Below the pieces are notes generated by a model, which was not told where the DNA came from, did no database searches, and saw only the letters and a list, made by a program, of their open reading frames with translations. Shown piece after piece: positions 1-5,663 of a stretch of 5,663 nucleotides of DNA (position 1 is its first letter; every line of letters begins with the position of its first letter). The stretch is from an uncultured Clostridia bacterium (lineage in GTDB: Bacteria > Bacillota > Clostridia > Oscillospirales > CAG-272). Position numbers and translations under genes: made by a program. The stretch lies in NCBI GenBank assembly GCA_937934385.1, contig CALGZV010000238.1, positions 1-5,663 of the forward strand, in the 5' to 3' direction.

Positions 1-584
1 ATGTAGGACTTGCTGTTGCCGTATTTATCATAATAAACGGATACGGTCTTATAAAGGAAACTCTTGATCCGATTCTCGGGCGCGCTCCGGAGCCTGAGAG
101 AATAAAAGCGATACAGGATAAGATCATGAGCTATGAGGGTGTACTCGGGACACATGATCTGATAATACATGATTACGGCCCCGGCAGGCAGTTTGCCAGC
201 GTTCATGTGGAAATGCCGGCGGAGATCGATCCGCTTATAAGTCATGACCTTATGGATAATATCGAAAAGGATTTCTGGATGTCGGAGTCGTTGCATATGA
301 GCGTACACTATGATCCTGTTGTAACGACCGATCCGAAAGTATGTGAGTTCCGATCATGGATTACCGAAAATATTTCGCGCATAGATAACCGCCTTTCCGT
401 GCATGATATACGTATGGTAAAGGGCAATACTCACACAAATGTAATATTTGACTGTGTATTGCCGGTTGATTCTAAGATGAGCGATAACGAGCTTAAAGAA
501 AAAGTCAGTGCGGCTGTAAAAGAAAAGTTTCCTGATTACAGGTGTGTTATCTCTATAGATCGCGGATATACTACTGATGATTGA
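1..584 (+). CDS. Cation diffusion facilitator (CDF) family metal exporter, C-terminal part (5' end outside window)
   Basis: The reading frame is open from position 3, so 193 residues are visible and the true start lies upstream; the ATG at 126 is internal. Visible residues 1-17 (GLAVAVFIIINGY) are the end of a hydrophobic helix, fitting the last membrane segment of a CDF transporter. A cytoplasmic dimerisation domain follows, with the family pattern GTHDLIIHDYGPGR (about 49-62), VHVEMPAEID and HYDPVVTTDP (about 102-111). An extension with VHDIRMVKG and THTNVIFD (about 133-150) occurs in longer CDF proteins. CDF proteins export divalent metals such as Zn, Mn, Fe or Co from the cytoplasm, usually by exchange with protons. 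Among relatives I recall, Bacillus MneP and MneS export Mn2+. The neighbouring Mn2+ riboswitch and P-type ATPase make manganese plausible, but the metal-selecting membrane residues are not in view. No clear terminator lies directly after the stop. Family assignment is confident; the substrate is inferred. Confidence 0.9.
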   Translation, partial: VGLAVAVFIIINGYGLIKETLDPILGRAPEPERIKAIQDKIMSYEGVLGTHDLIIHDYGPGRQFASVHVEMPAEIDPLISHDLMDNIEKDFWMSESLHMSVHYDPVVTTDPKVCEFRSWITENISRIDNRLSVHDIRMVKGNTHTNVIFDCVLPVDSKMSDNELKEKVSAAVKEKFPDYRCVISIDRGYTTDD

Positions 585-610
585 AAAAGAAGCAAAATTG
601 TTGAAAATAC

Positions 611-639
611 TTGCAAAAAATTAAAAAGTGTGCTATACT
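611..639 (+). promoter_or_regulatory. Sigma-A-type extended -10 promoter for the riboswitch and P-type ATPase
   Basis: The -35 box TTGCAA (611-616) is followed by a 17-base spacer and the -10 box TATACT (634-639). A TGC directly before the -10 box (631-633) makes it an extended -10 promoter. Transcription should start near 645-647. The resulting leader of about 183 bases contains the whole aptamer and its terminator before the ATPase start codon. Because the promoter is close to consensus, control probably falls on the RNA switch rather than on initiation. Confidence 0.85.
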
Positions 640-673
640 TAAATAAGTAATAAAAGTTTTTTATGATATTATA

Positions 674-770
674 TAATATGAGGGAGTAATTCCGCATACT
701 ATGTGTGACAAAGTCAACATCGTGGTACATTATATGTGCCTGGCTTGTCTGTAGAGAATGAGACTCATAT
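674..770 (+). promoter_or_regulatory. yybP-ykoY family Mn2+ riboswitch aptamer
   Basis: The conserved elements of this class appear in order: GGGAGTAA (682-689), GTCAACA (713-719) and ATGAGAC (758-764). P1 pairs ATATGAG (676-682) with CTCATAT (764-770), seven perfect base pairs. Inside are a small hairpin CGCAT/ATGTG (693-697 with 701-705), a helix GACAA/TTGTC (707-711 with 745-749), and a hairpin GGTACAT/ATGTGCC (724-730 with 734-740, one G-U pair). yybP-ykoY RNAs are established Mn2+ sensors, often placed upstream of P-type ATPases, MntP-type exporters and TerC-like proteins, which fits the gene downstream. The 3' strand of P1 is also the 5' arm of the following terminator, so the bound aptamer should prevent termination, making it a Mn2+-induced ON switch. 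The class call is from recognised motifs and pairing; ligand and direction are inferred from the family and from the overlap. Confidence 0.92.
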
Positions 771-805
771 ACAGTGCATTGCGCTGTATATGAGTTTATT
801 TTTTT
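761..805 (+). terminator. Intrinsic terminator forming the expression platform of the Mn2+ riboswitch
   Basis: A perfect 12-bp stem pairs ACTCATATACAG (763-774) with CTGTATATGAGT (784-795). It extends inward through a T-G wobble and G-C pairs to a tight loop around 777-781, and outward by wobble and A-T pairs at 761-762 with 796-797. A T-rich tract (799-805) follows. The 5' arm contains the 3' strand of aptamer helix P1 (764-770), and the 3' arm carries at 788-794 an exact copy of the P1 5' strand (ATATGAG, 676-682). Terminator and P1 are therefore mutually exclusive. It may also stop read-through from the upstream CDF gene when metal is low. Confidence 0.93.
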
Positions 806-828
806 AACATCTGAAAAGGAGAGGAAAA

Positions 829-3471
829 ATGAAAGAGTATCTGTCAACGGCTGACGAGGTCATAAAAAATCTCGGAACCTCTGAGCAGGGCCTCGGGGAA
901 TCAGAGGCTGAAAAACGTCTCGCAAAACACGGAGCTAATAAGCTCGCCGAAGGTAAAAAGGAATCCTTACTTCATAAGTTTTTAGGGGAATTTGCCGATC
1001 CGATGATAATTATACTTATCGTTGCGGCGGTAATATCCGGAATAACATCGGTATATTCTCATGAATCATTTGCAGACGTTATAATTATTATGGCTGTCGT
1101 TATAATAAACGCCGTACTCGGCGTTGTTCAGGAGAGTAAGGCAGAGGCGGCTATAGAGGCGCTTCAGCAGATAGCTGCCGCCACTTCAAAGGTAATACGC
1201 GGAGGAAAACGAATTACGGTAAAGAGTGAGGAACTTGTTCCGGGTGATATCATACTGCTTGAGGCCGGAGACTCTGTTCCTGCTGATGCCCGGATAATTG
1301 AAAGTGCAAGCCTGCGTATAGAGGAGGCGGCGCTTACCGGAGAGTCGGTCCCTGCGAGTAAGACAGATGGCGTATTGAATGCTGACGGAAACGGTGATGT
1401 TCCGCTCGGAGACCGTAAAAATATGGCGTATATGGGCTGTACTGTTGTTTACGGACGCGGAACAGCGGTGGTTACCGCTACCGGAATGGCTACCGAAATG
1501 GGTAAAATAGCAGATGCGCTTTCAAATGCAAAGGAAGAGCAGACGCCTCTTCAGAAAAAGCTTTCGCAGCTCAGCAAGATACTGAGTGTTCTTGTTGTGG
1601 GAATCTGCGCGGTTATATTTGCGGTTGATGTAATAAGAAGTTATCCGAATATCAGCGGAGAGGGCATGCTTGATACCTTTATGGTTGCAGTCAGTCTTGC
1701 AGTTGCCGCTATTCCAGAGGGACTTGCGGCTGTTGTGACTATCGTTCTGTCTATCGGCGTAACAAATATGTCAAAGCGTAACGCGATAATAAGAAAACTT
1801 ACTTCTGTTGAAACTCTCGGATGTACACAGGTAATATGCTCTGATAAGACCGGAACTCTTACCCAAAATAAAATGACGGTTGTTGAACATTTTTCAGATG
1901 ACGACGGACGGACCGCGGTAGCAATGGCAGTATGTTCCGATGCAAAGCTCGGCGACGGAGGAATGGCGGTCGGAGAACCGACCGAATGTGCGCTTGTAAA
2001 CGATGCACATGCGCTGGGTCTTACGGATAAGGTAAACGGATATGTTCGTATAGGCGAAGCCCCGTTTGATTCGATGAGAAAGATGATGTCGGTTGTTTGC
2101 CGCGGCAGTGACGGTGGGATAGTACAGTTTACAAAGGGCGCGCCTGATGAGATAATTTCGAGATGTTCGCATGCGCTTATCGGCGGAAATATCGTTGTTA
2201 TGACAGAGGAAATCCGCGCAGATATTCTTGCTGCGAATAAATCGATGGCTGACCGTGCGCTGCGGGTACTGTGTGCGGCGGAGCGCAGGTTTGATTTTCC
2301 TCCTGAATCGTTTGATGCAGATGCTCTTGAAAAAGAGCTTTGCTATATCGGACTTTCCGGTATGATAGATCCTGTGCGTGAAGAGGCTAAGGCTGCTGTT
2401 GAGGAATGCCGCGGAGCAGGAATGCGCGTTGTAATGATAACCGGAGATAATAAAGATACGGCGGTTGCGATTGCAAGCCAGCTCGGTATACTTGAAAACG
2501 GTGCTGAGGCTATAACCGGATCTATGCTGAACGGAATCAGTGATGAGCAGCTTGCTGAGGATATAACAAAATATTCTGTATATGCGCGCGTTCAGCCGGA
2601 GCATAAAGTCCGTATCGTCAATGCGTGGAAGTCCCGCGGATATATTACTGCTATGACCGGAGACGGAGTTAATGATGCACCGTCCATAAAGAGTGCGGAT
2701 ATCGGTGTGGGAATGGGAATTACCGGAACAGATGTTACTAAAAATGTTGCGGGCATGGTACTTGCCGACGATAATTTTGCTACAATCGTTTCTGCGGTCG
2801 AAGAAGGACGCCGCATTTACGATAATATCCGTAAATCAATACAGTTCCTCCTGTCTTCGAATCTTGCAGAGGTTCTCTCGATATTTTTTGCAACAATGCT
2901 CGGATTTACAATACTTAAGCCGGTACATCTTCTCTGGATAAACCTTATAACCGACTGTCTGCCTGCTCTTGCTCTCGGTATGGAGAAGAGCGAAAAGGAT
3001 ATAATGCAGCATGAACCGAGAAAATCTAACGACGGTATTTTTGCCGGAGGTATGGGAATAGATGTTGCATTTCAGGGCATACTCATCACGGTAATCACGC
3101 TTGTATCGTATTTTATCGGTCATTTTATGGAATCAGGCCGCTTTGAGGCTGTTAACAGTGCCGACGGAATGACAATGGCATTTTTGACGCTTTCGCTTGT
3201 CGAGATATTCCATTCCTTTAATATGCGTTCGCGCCGAGGATCTGTTTTCGGAATGCATAGTCAGAATAAATGGCTTTGGCTGTCTATGGCAGCTTCGCTG
3301 ATTCTTACGACTGCAGTCATTTATATTCCCCCGCTTCGGTCTGCATTTGGATTTGAATTGATTTCACTTGCCGAATATCTGGTTGCAATTGCTCTTGCAG
3401 TTTTGATAATACCGATAATAGAGGTTGTGAAGCTTATTCAGCGAAAGGTATGCAAAGAAAAAAAGGATTGA
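829..3471 (+). CDS. P2-type cation-translocating P-type ATPase (Ca2+/Mn2+ exporter, SERCA/PMR1-like)
   Basis: This 880-residue membrane pump exports divalent cations using ATP; 880 is normal for bacterial P2-type ATPases. All catalytic motifs are present: TGES (170-173) in the actuator domain, phosphorylated Asp339 in CSDKTGTLTQ, Lys436 in KGAPDE of the nucleotide domain, TGDN (538-541), and TGDGVNDAP (610-618) with Asp612 and Asp616. Ten membrane segments are predicted, near 57-75, 82-100, 249-268, 282-312, 670-693, 697-718, 741-765, 782-798, 814-834 and 845-870. Likely ion ligands are Glu297 (IPEGL), Asn678 and Glu681 (SSNLAEV), Asn705, Thr708 and Asp709 (NLITD), and Glu792. These match both Ca2+ sites of SERCA by my alignment from memory. 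AAAGGAGAGG (815-824) before ATG 829 fixes the start. The gene lies behind a Mn2+ riboswitch, which points to Mn2+ export as in riboswitch-linked YoaB of Lactococcus. The family is certain; Mn2+ versus Ca2+ is not settled. Confidence 0.96.
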   Translation: MKEYLSTADEVIKNLGTSEQGLGESEAEKRLAKHGANKLAEGKKESLLHKFLGEFADPMIIILIVAAVISGITSVYSHESFADVIIIMAVVIINAVLGVVQESKAEAAIEALQQIAAATSKVIRGGKRITVKSEELVPGDIILLEAGDSVPADARIIESASLRIEEAALTGESVPASKTDGVLNADGNGDVPLGDRKNMAYMGCTVVYGRGTAVVTATGMATEMGKIADALSNAKEEQTPLQKKLSQLSKILSVLVVGICAVIFAVDVIRSYPNISGEGMLDTFMVAVSLAVAAIPEGLAAVVTIVLSIGVTNMSKRNAIIRKLTSVETLGCTQVICSDKTGTLTQNKMTVVEHFSDDDGRTAVAMAVCSDAKLGDGGMAVGEPTECALVNDAHALGLTDKVNGYVRIGEAPFDSMRKMMSVVCRGSDGGIVQFTKGAPDEIISRCSHALIGGNIVVMTEEIRADILAANKSMADRALRVLCAAERRFDFPPESFDADALEKELCYIGLSGMIDPVREEAKAAVEECRGAGMRVVMITGDNKDTAVAIASQLGILENGAEAITGSMLNGISDEQLAEDITKYSVYARVQPEHKVRIVNAWKSRGYITAMTGDGVNDAPSIKSADIGVGMGITGTDVTKNVAGMVLADDNFATIVSAVEEGRRIYDNIRKSIQFLLSSNLAEVLSIFFATMLGFTILKPVHLLWINLITDCLPALALGMEKSEKDIMQHEPRKSNDGIFAGGMGIDVAFQGILITVITLVSYFIGHFMESGRFEAVNSADGMTMAFLTLSLVEIFHSFNMRSRRGSVFGMHSQNKWLWLSMAASLILTTAVIYIPPLRSAFGFELISLAEYLVAIALAVLIIPIIEVVKLIQRKVCKEKKD

Positions 3472-3488
3472 GACGATCTTAAATTCAG

Positions 3489-3526
3489 GGTACATAGCGC
3501 CCGAAAGCCGCGCTATGTACCTTTTT
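3489..3526 (+). terminator. Strong intrinsic terminator after the P-type ATPase gene
   Basis: A perfect 12-bp stem pairs GGTACATAGCGC (3489-3500) with GCGCTATGTACC (3510-3521), with a nine-base loop CCGAAAGCC and five T residues (3522-3526). It begins 17 bases after the ATPase stop codon. It should insulate the cardiolipin synthase gene downstream from the riboswitch-controlled transcript. Confidence 0.95.
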
Positions 3527-3588
3527 GAGCTTAGACCGTGCTGCTATATCATTTAAAAATAATATTATTCAAAAAATGTAATTTTTAT

Positions 3589-3617
3589 TTGAAAAAAATA
3601 CTTTTTTGATGTATAAT
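3589..3617 (+). promoter_or_regulatory. Sigma-A-type promoter for cardiolipin synthase, with AT-rich upstream region
   Basis: The -35 box TTGAAA (3589-3594), a 17-base spacer and a perfect TATAAT -10 box (3612-3617) make a near-consensus housekeeping promoter. The upstream stretch 3551-3588 is almost entirely A and T and could act as an UP element. Transcription should begin near 3624, giving a leader of roughly 49 bases. I see no clear operator or riboswitch in that leader. Confidence 0.85.
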
Positions 3618-3660
3618 ATTTTTATAATAAGAAATATCTGCGGATAACAATATTACAAAA

Positions 3661-3675
3661 GAGGGTGGGGTTGTG
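3661..3675 (+). promoter_or_regulatory. Ribosome binding site and GTG start of cardiolipin synthase
   Basis: A G-rich Shine-Dalgarno stretch with a GAGG core (3661-3664, continuing GTGGGG) lies eight bases before GTG at 3673. This supports GTG as the start codon. The TTG two bases earlier is directly followed by TGA and cannot be the start. The protein then begins with a basic stretch before its first membrane helix, as expected for this family. Confidence 0.8.
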
Positions 3676-5241
3676 AAGAAGTACAAAAGTGAAGATCGCC
3701 GCAAAATGCATAAAAAATGGTTCCGTGCCAGATATCTTCAGCGGATAACAGTAGCGCTTATAATCTTAGCTCAGATAGCAATATTCTTTTATATTCTTTA
3801 CAGCGGCAGTAATGCATCGACAGTTATAGCCTATCTTCTCAATGTAATAAGTATAATTGTAGCTGTTATTGTTGCGGTTAAGCATGATAAGGAAGAAAAC
3901 CGGTTGCTGTGGATGATGGCAATACTTATATTTCCGGTATTCGGAGGTTTGATGTATCTGCTGTTTCACTCACAGACGTCGACAAGAAGATTTAAGAAAA
4001 TGAGCAACTCTATTGAGGAGGAGACCAGAGCGGTATTCTTTCTTCCTGAAAACAGCAAGGAGGAAGCTGTCAGGAATTATCCGAAGCAGGAGAATGCGAT
4101 CAGATATCTTCAGGACTATGCTGGTTTTCCCATATATGACCGAAGCAAAGTTAAATATCTCTCGCCGGGTGAGGTAAAGTTTGAGTATATGCTCGATGAA
4201 CTGAAAAAGGCAGAACGCTATATCTTTATGGAGTATTTTATAATAGAGGAAGGAGTAATGTGGGATACTATCCTTGATATACTCAAGGAAAAAGCGGCGC
4301 GCGGAGTAGAGGTAAGACTTATATATGATGACATGGGCTGCTTTCTTACACTTCCGAAGGATTATCCTGAAAAGCTTGAACGTTTCGGAATAAAATGTAT
4401 CATATTCAATCCGTTCCGGCCGTTTGTTGTATCAGAGCAGAACAACCGCGATCACCGTAAGATAGCCGTTATAGACGGAAAGGTCGCATTTACCGGCGGT
4501 ATCAATCTTGCCGACGAGTATATAAATGCCTATGAGAAATACGGACACTGGAAAGACGCTTCTGTTATGGTATGCGGAGTTTCTGCATGGAGCTTTACGG
4601 TAATGTTTTTGCGTATGTGGAGGCTGTGCAGCGGAATTACAGAGGATTTTGAGCAGTATTATCCGTGGCATACGGAAAAGTGCGATATTATAGGCGACGG
4701 GTATGTGCAGCCGTACTGTGACAGTCCGACGGCTCCTGAGAATGTCGGCGAACATGTATATCTTCAGATAATAAATAATGCGAAAAAATATATTTATATA
4801 AATACACCGTACCTTGTTATCGGTACTAATATTGTGTCGGCTCTTACGCTGGCGGCAAAGAGCGGTGTCGACGTCCGGATAGTGACGCCTTATAAATGGG
4901 ATAAGTTTATCGTACATATGACGACAAGGTCGTATTACAGTGAGCTTATCCGTGCAGGAGTCAAGATATACGAGTATTCGAGCGGCTTTATTCATTCAAA
5001 AACGTTTGTGTCTGATGATGAGGTGGCGACGGTCGGCACTACAAATCTTGATTTCCGGAGCTTGTATCTGCATTTTGAATGCGGATTGCGTATTGCAGGA
5101 GGATCGGCCGTAAATGAAGTAAAAAGCGATTTTCTGAATACACTTGAGAAGTGTAAAAGAATTACGGAAGAGGAATGCAAATGCAATATTATAGTCGGCT
5201 TTATCCGCAAAATTCTGCGCGTATTTGCTCCGCTCATGTAA
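3673..5241 (+). CDS. cls: Cardiolipin synthase (phospholipase D type)
   Basis: This 522-residue membrane enzyme should condense two phosphatidylglycerol molecules into cardiolipin and glycerol at the inner face of the cytoplasmic membrane. Hydrophobic segments near residues 24-44, 49-69 and 78-98 form the N-terminal membrane region (PLDc_N type), after a basic N-terminus. Two complete HKD catalytic motifs follow: His261-x-Lys263-x4-Asp268 within DHRKIAVIDGK, then GGINLADEY; and His441-x-Lys443-x4-Asp448 within HSKTFVSDD, then GTTNLDFRSL. Length, order and both motifs are typical of bacterial Cls of about 480-520 residues, so the gene looks intact. Initiation is at GTG. It has its own promoter and is flanked by terminators on both sides, so it is probably a single-gene transcript. 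No functional link with the metal exporters is evident. Other PLD-type phosphatidyltransferases cannot be fully excluded, but the membrane N-terminus plus paired HKD motifs strongly favour Cls. Confidence 0.95.
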   Translation: MKKYKSEDRRKMHKKWFRARYLQRITVALIILAQIAIFFYILYSGSNASTVIAYLLNVISIIVAVIVAVKHDKEENRLLWMMAILIFPVFGGLMYLLFHSQTSTRRFKKMSNSIEEETRAVFFLPENSKEEAVRNYPKQENAIRYLQDYAGFPIYDRSKVKYLSPGEVKFEYMLDELKKAERYIFMEYFIIEEGVMWDTILDILKEKAARGVEVRLIYDDMGCFLTLPKDYPEKLERFGIKCIIFNPFRPFVVSEQNNRDHRKIAVIDGKVAFTGGINLADEYINAYEKYGHWKDASVMVCGVSAWSFTVMFLRMWRLCSGITEDFEQYYPWHTEKCDIIGDGYVQPYCDSPTAPENVGEHVYLQIINNAKKYIYINTPYLVIGTNIVSALTLAAKSGVDVRIVTPYKWDKFIVHMTTRSYYSELIRAGVKIYEYSSGFIHSKTFVSDDEVATVGTTNLDFRSLYLHFECGLRIAGGSAVNEVKSDFLNTLEKCKRITEEECKCNIIVGFIRKILRVFAPLM

Positions 5242-5253
5242 AGTAAATATAAT

Positions 5254-5302
5254 AAAAATACGGTAAGCATATCCTTAAAAAAATATGCCTACCGTATTTT
5301 TT
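5254..5302. terminator. Bidirectional intrinsic terminator between convergent genes
   Basis: The stem pairs AAAAATACGGTA (5254-5265) with TACCGTATTTTT (5290-5301), then after one A/C mismatch continues as GCATAT (5267-5272) with ATATGC (5283-5288), closing on a ten-base loop. The T run at 5297-5302 serves the + strand cardiolipin synthase. The A run at 5254-5258 becomes a U run for the - strand gene that ends at 5335. One hairpin therefore probably ends both transcripts. Confidence 0.88.
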
Positions 5303-5334
5303 ATCTGATATTTGTTTGTACTGTAATTTATAAT

Positions 5335-5663
5335 TTAGCTTGTTACTTTAAAACGGTATTGTGTCAGTGAGCGAATCTCGGTGTTTTCATTTTCGGCGGG
5401 CTTCGCTTCCGACCAGTCACTCCACTCTGTATATGAGTAACAGGTATAGGTTACAGGACGTGTTGAACTGCGGTATTGTACGGAGGTTTCCACCTCTGAT
5501 GCAGATGTGGATTCTGCAGGTGTATCTGTCCATTCGCTCCATTCACCGTAAGGATTTGCAGGACGGCTGCGGTATTCGGTGCGCTGTCTGAATTCTATCT
5601 TGTCCGTATCCGGCAGAGAATCCGACCAGTTGCTCCAATCGCTCCAGTCGTTGTATTCATATC
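5335..5663 (-). CDS. WSxWS-repeat protein of unknown function, C-terminal part (5' end outside window)
   Basis: On the minus strand the frame is open from the window edge to a TAA at 5337-5335, giving 108 visible residues. I do not recognise a named gene. Three degenerate repeats of about 30-40 residues are visible. Each has a Trp-Ser core (DWSDWSNWS, EWSEWTD, EWSDWSE), then an acidic, Pro/Ser/Thr-rich linker, then a strand-like segment ending in Tyr-Arg (RQRTEYRSR, TSVQYRSS, RSLTQYRFK). The protein ends VTS, with no LPxTG anchor or membrane helix at the C-terminus. Composition (Trp, Tyr, Ser, Thr, Glu, Arg) suggests an extracellular beta-rich adhesive or surface module; I recall similar Trp-Ser repeats in large secreted proteins of gut Clostridia. 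Localisation is inferred, since the N-terminus and any signal peptide are outside the window. The gene is convergent with cardiolipin synthase and shares its terminator. Reading frame and repeat conservation make the call as a real gene firm; function is unknown. Confidence 0.85.
   Translation of the reverse strand, partial: YEYNDWSDWSNWSDSLPDTDKIEFRQRTEYRSRPANPYGEWSEWTDTPAESTSASEVETSVQYRSSTRPVTYTCYSYTEWSDWSEAKPAENENTEIRSLTQYRFKVTS

Noticed and set aside
126..584. A stand-alone 152-residue protein starting at the ATG at 126
   Set aside because: The same frame is open back to the window edge and encodes the end of a membrane helix plus linker typical of CDF transporters, so this is the tail of a longer gene.
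1894..2604. Long minus-strand open frame of 236 residues inside the ATPase gene
   Set aside because: It is antisense to a conserved P-type ATPase coding region, is rich in Arg, Cys, His and Tyr, and has no domain signs. It is a shadow frame.
3551..3600. AT-rich palindromes such as AATAATATTATT (3558-3569) as possible operators
   Set aside because: The stretch is almost pure A and T, where such palindromes arise by chance. An UP element or simple promoter flank explains it.
3640..3651. GCGGATAACAAT in the cardiolipin synthase leader matches part of the E. coli lac operator
   Set aside because: Only one half-site is present, with no symmetric partner, and nothing nearby suggests LacI-type control. 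It is most likely chance.
4432..4995. Minus-strand open frame of 187 residues inside the cardiolipin synthase gene
   Set aside because: It is antisense to the catalytic region containing both HKD motifs, and its composition is typical of a reverse-frame artefact.
5427..5438. The 12-base string CTGTATATGAGT recurs here and in the 3' arm of the riboswitch terminator (784-795), suggesting possible antisense pairing
   Set aside because: By rough estimate one or two shared 12-mers are expected by chance in a window of this size, and here it is explained by codons for YSYTE in the minus-strand protein.
5361..5591. Plus-strand open frame of 76 residues
   Set aside because: It lies opposite the WSxWS-repeat gene, whose minus-strand frame shows clear protein-level repeats. 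The plus-strand product has no recognisable features.

Overview
The window looks like a piece of a chromosome from a low-to-moderate GC Gram-positive bacterium, most likely a gut Clostridia member (Oscillospiraceae/Ruminococcus-like or Lachnospiraceae). This is inferred from strong Shine-Dalgarno sequences, near-consensus sigma-A promoters, heavy use of ATA and GGA codons, intrinsic terminators after the genes, a riboswitch with a transcription terminator, and a WSxWS-repeat protein of a type I associate with that group. No mobile element, CRISPR array, tRNA or rRNA was seen.

Layout. (1) Positions 1-584, + strand: the 3' end of a cation diffusion facilitator (CDF) metal exporter. (2) Positions 585-828: a control region with an excellent extended -10 promoter, a yybP-ykoY-class Mn2+ riboswitch aptamer, and an intrinsic terminator that shares a strand with the aptamer's closing helix P1. 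(3) Positions 829-3471, + strand: a complete 880-residue P2-type (SERCA/PMR1-like) Ca2+/Mn2+ P-type ATPase, closed by a strong terminator. (4) Positions 3527-3672: an AT-rich promoter region. (5) Positions 3673-5241, + strand: a complete 522-residue PLD-type cardiolipin synthase with a GTG start. (6) Positions 5254-5302: a bidirectional terminator between convergent genes. (7) Positions 5335-5663, - strand: the C-terminal 108 residues of an unrecognised protein built of WSxWS...TxYR repeats, running out of the window.

How the parts fit. The CDF protein and the P-type ATPase are two mechanistically different metal exporters side by side, one driven by an ion gradient and one by ATP. Between them lies an RNA sensor of a class known to bind Mn2+. 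The simplest reading is a manganese-detoxification locus: Mn2+ stabilises the aptamer, P1 captures the 5' arm of the terminator, and the ATPase gene is transcribed. Cardiolipin synthase has its own promoter and terminator and is probably regulated separately. The convergent WSxWS-repeat gene appears functionally unrelated.

Most of the window is ordinary and well explained. The points most worth a second look are the explicit P1/terminator switch, the metal specificity of the ATPase (SERCA-like site residues under a Mn2+ riboswitch), possible read-through from the CDF gene into the riboswitch, and the WSxWS-repeat protein.
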